Shown here: piece after piece, positions 47,620 to 54,960 of the stretch
Numbering within the stretch: the stretch's first letter is position 1
Layout of the letters: every line of letters begins with the position of its first letter
Origin: Azoarcus sp. L1K30
Lineage (GTDB): Bacteria > Pseudomonadota > Gammaproteobacteria > Burkholderiales > Rhodocyclaceae
Length of the DNA stretch: 64,000 nucleotides
NCBI RefSeq assembly: GCF_018122735.1
Contig: NZ_JAGRRD010000001.1
Location: forward strand, 4,326,615-4,390,614
Direction: 5' to 3'
Notes under the pieces: model-generated
What the model saw: the letters and a program-made list of their open reading frames with translations, nothing else
What the model was told of the DNA's origin: nothing
Database searches by the model: none
Made by a program: the position numbers and the translations under genes

Positions 47620-47844
47620 GTGGCCAATATCATGATTCGCAAGAACGACGCAGGCGGCCTGGTGTTCTACCTGCCCAAGCGCGACCTCGAGGACAACATC
47701 GCCTCGATCGAGTTCGACACTCCGGCGAAGTGGGGTGGAGAACTCAAACTCGCAAGTGGCGGAACGTATTACATCGAGCCCCAGGAAGCACCGGCACGAC
47801 TGCCGGTTTCCGTGCGTGCAAAGCGAGTGGATGCGCCCGAGTAA
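47620..47844 (+). CDS. nifT: Nitrogen fixation protein NifT
   Basis: A 74-residue small protein with IMIRKNDAGGLVFYLPKRDLE and WGGELKLASGGTYYIEP, the NifT/FixU signature. The GTG at 47620 is chosen because AAGGAGGT lies 5 bases upstream and gives the usual NifT length. Its function is unknown and it is dispensable in several diazotrophs. Confidence 0.93.
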   Translation: MANIMIRKNDAGGLVFYLPKRDLEDNIASIEFDTPAKWGGELKLASGGTYYIEPQEAPARLPVSVRAKRVDAPE

Positions 47845-47873
47845 GGGCGTTTTCTCATTGAAAGGAGTTCATC

Positions 47874-48077
47874 ATGGCGCTCAAGATCGTTCAGGCTGAA
47901 TGCACGTCATGTGGCGATTGCAAGCCGGTTTGCCCGACCAAGTCGATTACCGACAAGGGCGGCATCTTCAAGATCAACCCCGATACCTGCACCGAGTGCG
48001 AGGGCGAGTTCGACGAGCCGCAGTGCGTCGCCGTGTGCCCCGGTACCGATACCTGTATCGTGCCGCTCGCGGCCTGA
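47874..48077 (+). CDS. 2[4Fe-4S] ferredoxin, nif type
   Basis: A 67-residue ferredoxin with CTSCGDCKPVCP (about residues 10-21) and CTECEGEFDEPQCVAVCP (about 40-57). Spacing equals the NifB-linked ferredoxin but the sequence differs. An AAGGAG precedes the ATG. Located between nifT and nafY; likely an electron carrier for nitrogenase or cofactor synthesis. Confidence 0.94.
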   Translation: MALKIVQAECTSCGDCKPVCPTKSITDKGGIFKINPDTCTECEGEFDEPQCVAVCPGTDTCIVPLAA

Positions 48078-48142
48078 TCCTGAATCCGGAGCGCGTCGTC
48101 GTGGCGCGCTCCGTCCGTATTTCCTGTCCCGAGAGGTCAGTC

Positions 48143-48868
48143 ATGAACGCCACTGCCAGTTCCTCCGCCAGCCCGGTAACCCGCGAGGCCGCCTTGCGTA
48201 TTGCGCTGGCCGCCCGCGCCCTGCCCGACGTCAAAGTGTCAGCGTTCGTGCGCGCGCTAGGCGACCGACTGGGCACCCCGGTGACCGAGAGCAAGCTTGC
48301 CCGTGTTACCGTCGCCGATATCAAGGCCATGCTGCAGGGCGATGAGATCGTGGATCCGGGCGTGGACGCGCATGCGCTGAAGGCGGCCGTGCGCTATCTG
48401 TGGGGGGAGGGTATTGATGACGGGGCGCCCGTGCCGGACGCCGCTTTGCCTTCCAGCGAGGGGCTGCTCAGGGTTGCGGTGGCTTCGAACACCGGTGAGA
48501 AGCTCGATGGGCATTTCGGTTCCTGCAGCCGTTTTCTGGTCTATCTGGTCTCCGAGTCGGACGTCGTGCTCGCCGAGGTGCGGTCGACGCGGGCGGCGGA
48601 TGAAGCCGAGGACCGCAACGTCGCGCGCGCAGAACTTATTGGCGACTGTCACCTGGCGTACATGCAGTCCATTGGCGGTCCGGCCGCGGCGAAAGTGGTG
48701 CGTGCGGGTATCCACCCGGTGAAATATCCGGTGGGCGGGGATGCGCGCGAAGTGCTGGCGCAATTGCAGGGAACGCTCAGCTGCCCGCCGCCTTGGCTGG
48801 CCAAATTGCTCGGACGCGAGTCCGTCAGTCTCAGACGCTATGCCGCTAGCGAGGAGGCCGACGCATGA
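48143..48868 (+). CDS. NafY/NifY-type dinitrogenase cofactor-binding protein
   Basis: A 241-residue protein with an N-terminal helical domain (about residues 1-95, containing VSAFVRALGDRLGTPVTESKLARV) like the apo-dinitrogenase-binding domain of NafY, and a C-terminal NifX/NifY fold (about 110-225, RVAVASNTGEKLDGHFGSCSRFLVY). Homologues hold FeMo-co and deliver it to apo-NifDK. ATG 48143 follows a GAGAGG site. It overlaps the next gene by 4 bases. Confidence 0.9.
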   Translation: MNATASSSASPVTREAALRIALAARALPDVKVSAFVRALGDRLGTPVTESKLARVTVADIKAMLQGDEIVDPGVDAHALKAAVRYLWGEGIDDGAPVPDAALPSSEGLLRVAVASNTGEKLDGHFGSCSRFLVYLVSESDVVLAEVRSTRAADEAEDRNVARAELIGDCHLAYMQSIGGPAAAKVVRAGIHPVKYPVGGDAREVLAQLQGTLSCPPPWLAKLLGRESVSLRRYAASEEADA

Positions 48869-49131
48869 TTACCACCGAGATATTGAACAAGACGGTCGAA
48901 ATCGTGGGACGGGTCGGACACGGCGACGGCTGCGTGAGTGTCTTGCGCAAGGAATGGCCGGGGCTGCGCTTCGTCGCGTGTTCCGAAGACGACGTTCCTG
49001 CCCGCCTCAAGCCTGCACTTGAGGCTGATGGCTTCAACCTGTACTACGTTGGCGGTGGGGAGCATTGCCTGGCGTTGTCGCAAGATGCGGAGTCGGCGAT
49101 CGGCCTTGTGGTGGCGACTGTCGAAGCCTGA
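48865..49131 (+). CDS. Small nif-cluster protein of unknown function
   Basis: An 88-residue soluble protein starting MITTEILNKTVEIVGRVG, with WPGLRFVACSEDDVPARLKPALE and a C-terminal half FNLYYVGGGEHCLAL. It has two Cys but no cluster motif. It is coupled to the NafY-type gene by an ATGA overlap and a similar small protein is common in nif regions of diazotrophic proteobacteria. I do not assign a function. Confidence 0.82.
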   Translation: MITTEILNKTVEIVGRVGHGDGCVSVLRKEWPGLRFVACSEDDVPARLKPALEADGFNLYYVGGGEHCLALSQDAESAIGLVVATVEA

Positions 49132-49134
49132 TGC

Positions 49135-49151
49135 CCGGCAGGCGCTGCCGG
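49135..49151 (+). terminator. Hairpin after the nif operon
   Basis: CCGGCAG, GCG, CTGCCGG forms a 7-pair stem 4 bases after the last nif stop. Followed only by a weak T-rich stretch, so termination may be partial. Confidence 0.5.
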
Positions 49152-49252
49152 ATGCGCATGGAGATTGATTTCTCGACCGCTTGAGTCAGCGGGGTGAATG
49201 CCCCGCCGACTATCGAAGTTTCGGTCTCACGCCGGGTTTTCGGCAGTCCCGA

Positions 49253-49702
49253 TCAGCCGCGAGGCGGGAGGAAGATCTCCGCTTCGCCACTCAGTACCTC
49301 GGTCGCGCCCACCGAGCATACGGTAGCAAACACGGCTCGCCGTTTCTCCGGCTTGAGCGATGTCAATGTGACGCGTGCGACTACGGTGTCTCCTACCTTT
49401 ACCGGCGCCTTGAACTTGAGGGTCTGGGACAGGTAGATGCAGCCTGGCCCGGGCAGGCGTGTGCCGAAAACCGTCGAAATGAAGGCGGCCGACAACATGC
49501 CATGGGCGATCCTGCCGCCAAACATGGTGCTGGCCGCGAATTCGGCGTCCATATGGACGGGGTTGGTGTCGCCCGACACTCCGGCAAACATCAGGATGTC
49601 GGCTTCACTGACAGTGCGCGATACGGCCGCAGTCATGCCCTCCATGAGTTCTTCGAAGTTGTAGCCATACATTTCCTGAAAATTGCGTGTTTCAGCCGAC
49701 AT
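49253..49702 (-). CDS. MaoC-like hydratase (R-specific enoyl-CoA hydratase type)
   Basis: A 149-residue hot-dog-fold protein. The hydratase 2 motif appears as VSGDTNPVHMDAEFAASTMFGGRIAHGM (about residues 40-67), with catalytic Asp and His, followed by YLSQTLKFKAPVKVGDTV. ATG 49702 has GGAG 6 bases upstream. Such enzymes make (R)-3-hydroxyacyl-CoA for polyhydroxyalkanoate or act in fatty-acid metabolism. It is convergent with the nif operon. Confidence 0.93.
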   Translation of the reverse strand: MSAETRNFQEMYGYNFEELMEGMTAAVSRTVSEADILMFAGVSGDTNPVHMDAEFAASTMFGGRIAHGMLSAAFISTVFGTRLPGPGCIYLSQTLKFKAPVKVGDTVVARVTLTSLKPEKRRAVFATVCSVGATEVLSGEAEIFLPPRG

Positions 49703-50065
49703 TGCGTTCTCCAAGTTGTGGCACGTGTGGTGTTCAAGGCGCGTCTGGCGCGCAAAGCATATCGTAAGTACCTGCTGATGGTCGCATGGATCTCACTGCA
49801 ATGGCGTCATTCGTGCAGTGCAGCAGAAATGCAAAGCGGCTGTGTTAATATCGCGCATTCGATTGCAAATAGAATCAAAAATTTCCTTAAATACAGCCAG
49901 TTAGTGGGAAATTCAGGTGGCAATGGTACGTCTGAACGCTTTCGTGACTAGTTTAACGGGTGGGTATGGGCTGATGCGTTATCTTTGTGCCGAGGACGCT
50001 TCGCGGGTGATTTCGGGTGCGTCCAGCGCGCAGTGGCGCTCAATGATTGGTTTCAAGGAATAATC
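49703..50065. other. Intergenic region before the exopolysaccharide genes
   Basis: A 363-base stretch between divergent genes. It is noticeably AT-rich around 49840-49905 and probably holds the promoter of the sugar transferase, but I find no exact -24/-12 element, no RNA gene and no real reading frame. Confidence 0.5.
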
Positions 50066-51448
50066 ATGGTGAAGGTCTTCAGCCACTATTTCCCCTCACA
50101 TACGTTGCAACAGATCCTGCTCGACGCATTGCTGCTCTTTGCTGCGGTGGTCATCGCGATTACTTTCCAGTCCCATGCCGAGACTGTCGAGTGGATCGTC
50201 GTGTTGCCTTCGGCATTGGTTTTCGCATTGCTGATGGTGGGCTTGAATTCGGCAATGGGCTTGTATCGACCCGCAGCCGAATACTCCCATCGCGCTGCTA
50301 TTGCACGGGTCTTGTTGTCGGTCGTCGTCAGTGTGCCGGTCGCCTTTGCCGTCTTTCGCTGGCTGCCGTGGTCGGGCTTCAATTCCGGGGCCATGCAGGC
50401 CTCGGTACTGCTCATCCTTGGCGTCGTGCTGTCGATGCGGGCAACGGTAAACCGCCGTCAGTCGTCTTCCTTGTTTGCGCCGAGGGTGCTGATTCTTGGG
50501 ACCGGCCCCGATGCAGTGTCGGTGCAGCGTGCCCTTACCGCGCCCGGTCAGGGCGGAATCGAAATCGTCGGGTTTTTCTCCGGTGGAGGGGACGACCCCA
50601 TTGAGGTTGATGCGCGGCAAGTGGTGTCTGGGACCGGTTTGGTCGATCTGGTGCGCCGCCTGCGTGTGAATGAGGTCATCGTGGCGGTGCGTGAGCGTCG
50701 AGGAGGGGTCTTGCCGCTGCGCGAACTGCTCGATTGCAAGCTCGCGGGTGTGCGCGTGCTGGATCTGTCCTCGTTTTTCGAGCGTGTACAGGGGCAGGTC
50801 AGGGTTGATTCGCTGCGCGCGAGCTGGCTGATTTACGGGGACGGCTTCAGGCAGAGTCTCGGGCGCGCCATCGTGAAGCGCTGTTTCGATCTGGTCGCCG
50901 CCACCATTCTGCTGATTCTGTCCGCACCGGTCATGTTGATCACCGCACTGTTGATTCTGCTCGAAGATGGCGGGCCGGTTTTCTATCGGCAGGAACGTGT
51001 CGGCCTGGGCGGCAAGATCTTCAAGGTGACGAAGTTCCGCAGCATGCGTACCGATGCCGAGAAGGATGGCAAGCCACGCTGGGCTAGCTCCAACGATGAT
51101 CGGGCCACCCGTGTGGGAAGCTGCATCCGCAAGATGCGGATTGATGAGTTGCCGCAGTTGTTCAATGTGCTGGTGGGCAACATGAGCCTGGTGGGGCCGC
51201 GGCCTGAGCGCCCCTACTTCGTGGATCAGTTGGCGCGCGAGATTCCCTTCTATGGAGTGCGCCACTGCGTCAAGCCGGGTGTGACGGGCTGGGCACAGGT
51301 ACGGTATCAATACGGATCGTCGGTGGATGATGCAATCCAGAAGCTGCAGTACGATCTGTTCTACGTGAAGAACCATACCCTCGTGCTCGATATACTCGTG
51401 CTCTTCGAGACGGTGCGGGTCGTGCTGACGGGAGAAGGCGCGCACTGA
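50066..51448 (+). CDS. Exopolysaccharide sugar transferase (PEP-CTERM/EpsB-type polyprenyl glycosylphosphotransferase)
   Basis: A 460-residue membrane enzyme starting exopolysaccharide repeat synthesis by moving a sugar phosphate to undecaprenyl phosphate. Four N-terminal membrane segments and a Rossmann-like region (LILGTGPDAVSVQRAL near residue 148) are followed by another helix near 290 and the bacterial sugar transferase domain (about 270-460: QERVGLGGKIFKVTKFRSM, MRIDELPQLFNVLVGNMSLVGPRPE, VKPGVTGWAQV). ATG 50066 follows CAAGGAA. It heads the prs gene set. Confidence 0.93.
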   Translation: MVKVFSHYFPSHTLQQILLDALLLFAAVVIAITFQSHAETVEWIVVLPSALVFALLMVGLNSAMGLYRPAAEYSHRAAIARVLLSVVVSVPVAFAVFRWLPWSGFNSGAMQASVLLILGVVLSMRATVNRRQSSSLFAPRVLILGTGPDAVSVQRALTAPGQGGIEIVGFFSGGGDDPIEVDARQVVSGTGLVDLVRRLRVNEVIVAVRERRGGVLPLRELLDCKLAGVRVLDLSSFFERVQGQVRVDSLRASWLIYGDGFRQSLGRAIVKRCFDLVAATILLILSAPVMLITALLILLEDGGPVFYRQERVGLGGKIFKVTKFRSMRTDAEKDGKPRWASSNDDRATRVGSCIRKMRIDELPQLFNVLVGNMSLVGPRPERPYFVDQLAREIPFYGVRHCVKPGVTGWAQVRYQYGSSVDDAIQKLQYDLFYVKNHTLVLDILVLFETVRVVLTGEGAH

Positions 51449-51519
51449 CGGACTCGCCGGGCTTTGGCACAAGGGCTCTGTCGCGGGTTTTTTGCTGCCG
51501 AAGGCTGAGATAGGGGTCT

Positions 51520-53607
51520 GTGTTGGCTGATTTCGCGGTTTGGGGCTACGGACTGGCGGCCCTTGTCTACTTCATTTTCGGCATCTATCTCTATGCCGCT
51601 TGGCGAGGTGCCCTGAAGGGTGGCTTGCTGCTGCTCACAATCTCGGTGTCCTTCCTCTGGGCGCTGAGCTCGGCCGTATTTGCCAGCACGCAGGTCGCCT
51701 GGCTCAATCAGCTTGCCTTGGCGCTCGATGTGTTCCGTTCGGCAAGCTGGTTTGCGTTCCTGGTCTTGCTCTTGCGTCCGCTCCTGGCGCCAGCGGCACG
51801 CTGGCCGCTAGGCATTGCCGCGTTCATTGTCGGGTCTCAACTGATCGGCGTGCTGGTCTCCGGCTTCGAACTCGTCGGTGCGGAACTGGGAATGCGCTTT
51901 CACATCGCCTTGTCACTGGCGTCCGCCGTGTATGGACTGGTGCTGGTCGAGCAACTCTACCGCGGCATGCCTACGGAGTCGCGTTGGGGGCTCAAGCCGC
52001 TGTGTGTAGGACTGAGCGCAAGCTACATGTTTGAGCTTTACCTGTTTGCCGAGGGTTTCCTGTTCGGCAGGCTGGACATGGATGTCTGGGCCGTCCGTGG
52101 TCTTGCGCACGCGCTCGTCGTGCCGCTGGTGGCGCTTTCGGGTGCGCGGAATTCCTCCTGGTCATTGCGGATGTCGATGTCCAGAGAGGCGGTCTTCCAT
52201 TCGACGTCGCTGGCCGTTGCAGGCTTGTATCTGCTGGCAGTCGCAGGCGCAGGTTACTACGTCCGCTATTTCGGCGGGGGATGGGGACGCGCGCTGCAGG
52301 CGGCTTTGTCCTTTGCGGCATTGCTGTTGCTGGCGCTGTTCTTCTTTTCCGGCGCTCAGCGGGCGCGAATGAGGGTGTTGATCAACAAGCACCTTTTTCC
52401 GTATCGCTATGATTACCGGAATGAATGGTTGCGGTTTACGCAGGCCCTGTCGTCTGCCGATGGCAAGCTGGATCTGGGGGAGTCGGTCATCAAGGCATTG
52501 TCCGATCTGGTCGAAAGCCCGGGTGGAACACTCTGGTTGCGGGGGCTGGACGGGACGGTGCGAACGCACTCGAGGCTCAATCAGCCCCGAATCGACGCAT
52601 CCGAGCCCTCGGGGTCCCCTTTTCTCGCCTTTCTCGAAGCGCGCGAGTGGGTGGTCAATCTGGAAGAGTATCGGACAAGTCCGGCTGTATATAAGGGGCT
52701 CGAATTGCCGGAGTGGCTGGCGCTGTTTCCCGATGCCTGGCTGCTGATCCCATTGAAGAGCGCGGGCAGTCTCGTCGGTTTCGTCGTCCTTACGGCGCCG
52801 CGGGCGAGTTTCGAGGTCGACTGGGAGGTTCTCGACCTGCTCAAGACCGCACAGCGCCAAGCCGCCAGTTACCTGGAAAGAATGCTGTCCGCCGAGGCGC
52901 TGTTGGAGGCACGCAAGTTCGAATCCTTCAACCGTATGTCGGCGTTTGTGGTGCATGATCTGAAAAATCTGGTCGCGCAGCTGTCGCTGATGCTGAAGAA
53001 TGCCGAGCGTCATCGCCATAATCCGGCGTTTCAGGAGGACATGCTGGAAACTGTTGCGCACGTGGAGGCACGCATGCGCGCATTGATGGCACAGTTACAG
53101 GAGAAGCGCTCGATCGACCCGACCCGGAGCGTGGATGTGGCGGCGGTACTCGAATCGATTTGCCGTCGTCGCAAGGATCAACTTCCGCGTGTCGATCTGC
53201 TCCTGCCTGCCGACGGTACATGCATCGTGCGGGCGCATCCCGAACGGCTCGAGCGGGTGATCGGGCATATCGTGCAAAATGCGCTCGAGGCGACGCCAGA
53301 GAATGGTAAGGTAATAGCCCGTCTGGGTGGGAATGATGCCGATCGGGTTGTCGTCGTGGTGCAGGATACGGGGTGCGGTATGTCCGACGACTTTCTTCGC
53401 GAGCGCCTCGCGCGCCCGTTCGAGACGACCAAATCAAGCGGTATGGGGATCGGCGTGTTCGAGACCAGACAGTACATCAGGGAATTGGGAGGCGACGTTC
53501 GCTTTGAAAGCGAAGCGGGCGTCGGAACATGTGTGACCATCGAGTTGCCGCGCGTGGCCAGAGGCCATTCGGGCCAGGAGCAGGGAGTGGTCAGTCAGCA
53601 TGACTGA
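51520..53607 (+). CDS. prsK: PEP-CTERM system histidine kinase PrsK
   Basis: A 695-residue sensor kinase. About eight hydrophobic segments (residues 1-290), a GAF domain (about 315-455), and a kinase core with VVHDLKNLVAQLSLMLKNAERH (phospho-acceptor His near 479), NALEATPENG and DTGCGMSDDF and MGIGVFETRQYIRELGG (about 580-675). The start is GTG preceded by AGGGG. It overlaps prsR by 8 bases, and the pair should form a two-component system for exopolysaccharide expression. Confidence 0.94.
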   Translation: MLADFAVWGYGLAALVYFIFGIYLYAAWRGALKGGLLLLTISVSFLWALSSAVFASTQVAWLNQLALALDVFRSASWFAFLVLLLRPLLAPAARWPLGIAAFIVGSQLIGVLVSGFELVGAELGMRFHIALSLASAVYGLVLVEQLYRGMPTESRWGLKPLCVGLSASYMFELYLFAEGFLFGRLDMDVWAVRGLAHALVVPLVALSGARNSSWSLRMSMSREAVFHSTSLAVAGLYLLAVAGAGYYVRYFGGGWGRALQAALSFAALLLLALFFFSGAQRARMRVLINKHLFPYRYDYRNEWLRFTQALSSADGKLDLGESVIKALSDLVESPGGTLWLRGLDGTVRTHSRLNQPRIDASEPSGSPFLAFLEAREWVVNLEEYRTSPAVYKGLELPEWLALFPDAWLLIPLKSAGSLVGFVVLTAPRASFEVDWEVLDLLKTAQRQAASYLERMLSAEALLEARKFESFNRMSAFVVHDLKNLVAQLSLMLKNAERHRHNPAFQEDMLETVAHVEARMRALMAQLQEKRSIDPTRSVDVAAVLESICRRRKDQLPRVDLLLPADGTCIVRAHPERLERVIGHIVQNALEATPENGKVIARLGGNDADRVVVVVQDTGCGMSDDFLRERLARPFETTKSSGMGIGVFETRQYIRELGGDVRFESEAGVGTCVTIELPRVARGHSGQEQGVVSQHD

Positions 53608-54958
53608 GAAGCAGCGTACCCTACTGATTGTTGAAGACGACCCCGCGCTGCAAAAGCAGATGCGCTGGGCGTTCGACGGCTTTGAAACCGTTCTTGCAAG
53701 CGACCGGGAGAGCGCGATCGCTCAATTGCGGCGCCATGAACCGGCCGTGGTCACGATGGATCTCGGTCTTCCACCGAGCCCCGATGATGTCTCCGAGGGA
53801 TTCTTGTTGCTGGCCGAAATGCTTGCGCTGGCGCCGGATACGAAAGTGATCGTGCTGACCGGGCAACACGACCGCGAGAATGCCGTGCGTGCAGTTGGCA
53901 TGGGCGCCTATGACTTCTTCGGCAAGCCATTCGAGCCCGAGTTGCTCTCCCTGACCATTGACCGGGCGTTTCGGCTGCATGATCTCCAGGCCGAGAATGC
54001 CCGCTTGCGTGAAAGTCAGGCCGGCCCGCTTGCCGGTTTGCTGACTCGCGATCCGTCGATGCTGAAGGTCTGCCGGATGATCGAGCGGGTGGCCACCGCC
54101 ACGGTCACTGTCGCGCTTCTGGGAGAGAGCGGGACCGGAAAGGAGGTGCTGGCGCGAGGCTTGCACTCCATGTCGCCGCGCGCAAAGGAGCGTTTCGTTG
54201 CGATCAATTGCGCGGCGATTCCGGAAAACCTGCTCGAAAGTGAGCTGTTCGGTTACGAGAAGGGTGCATTCACCGGCGCCGCCAAGCAAACCCTTGGAAA
54301 GATCGAGACGGCACACAAGGGAACGCTGTTCCTGGATGAAATCGGTGATCTGCCCATGCCTCTGCAGGCAAAGTTGCTGCGATTCCTGCAGGAGCGGGTC
54401 ATTGAACGCATTGGCGGGCGACAGGAGATCCCGGTCGATGTGCGCGTGGTCTGTGCGACCCACCGCGATCTCAAGGCGCAGATTCAGGCGGGCCAGTTTC
54501 GCGAAGACTTGTACTATCGTCTGGCGGAGATCGTGGTTGACATACCCGCCTTGCGCGACAGGGAGGGGGATGCCGTGCTGCTGGCGCATGCGTTTGCCCA
54601 GCGCTTTGCAAGCGAGAATGGCCGCGGAAGCCTTCATCTGGCGGAGGACGCGATTCCTGCAATCGAGTCGCACCCTTGGCCAGGGAACGTGCGTGAACTG
54701 GAAAATTGCCTGAAACGCGCCGTGATCATGGCCGACGGAAACCGCATTACCGCCGAAGACCTTGGCCTTGCGAGTGCGGACGAGGATCTTGAAAAGCTCA
54801 ATCTCAGGCACGTCCGTGACGAGGCCGAGCGCAAGGCCGTCGTCAGGGTCCTTGCTCGAACCAACGGCAATATTGCCAAAGCCGCAGAGGTGCTCGGCGT
54901 GAGCCGGCCGTCACTCTACGACCTCATGAATCGTTTCGGATTGAAGAAGGAGAGTTGA
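53600..54958 (+). CDS. prsR: PEP-CTERM system sigma-54 response regulator PrsR
   Basis: A 452-residue NtrC-type regulator. Receiver domain (about residues 1-130, acceptor Asp in VVTMDLGLPPS near 53), AAA+ domain with GESGTGKE (near 174), GAFTGA (near 222) and FLDEIGDLPMP, and a Fis-type HTH at the end (about 425-448, AAEVLGVSRPSLYDLM). The GAFTGA loop means it activates sigma-54 promoters. Kinase partner is PrsK directly upstream. Confidence 0.95.
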   Translation: MTEKQRTLLIVEDDPALQKQMRWAFDGFETVLASDRESAIAQLRRHEPAVVTMDLGLPPSPDDVSEGFLLLAEMLALAPDTKVIVLTGQHDRENAVRAVGMGAYDFFGKPFEPELLSLTIDRAFRLHDLQAENARLRESQAGPLAGLLTRDPSMLKVCRMIERVATATVTVALLGESGTGKEVLARGLHSMSPRAKERFVAINCAAIPENLLESELFGYEKGAFTGAAKQTLGKIETAHKGTLFLDEIGDLPMPLQAKLLRFLQERVIERIGGRQEIPVDVRVVCATHRDLKAQIQAGQFREDLYYRLAEIVVDIPALRDREGDAVLLAHAFAQRFASENGRGSLHLAEDAIPAIESHPWPGNVRELENCLKRAVIMADGNRITAEDLGLASADEDLEKLNLRHVRDEAERKAVVRVLARTNGNIAKAAEVLGVSRPSLYDLMNRFGLKKES

Positions 54959-54960
54959 AC

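Noticed and set aside
49725-49740. TGGCACGTGTGGTGT near the MaoC gene as a sigma-54 promoter
   Set aside because: No GC at the required -12 position and wrong orientation for the MaoC gene.
51500-51514. TGGCACAAGGGCTCT before prsK as a sigma-54 promoter
   Set aside because: The -24 box matches but there is no GC at the -12 position.
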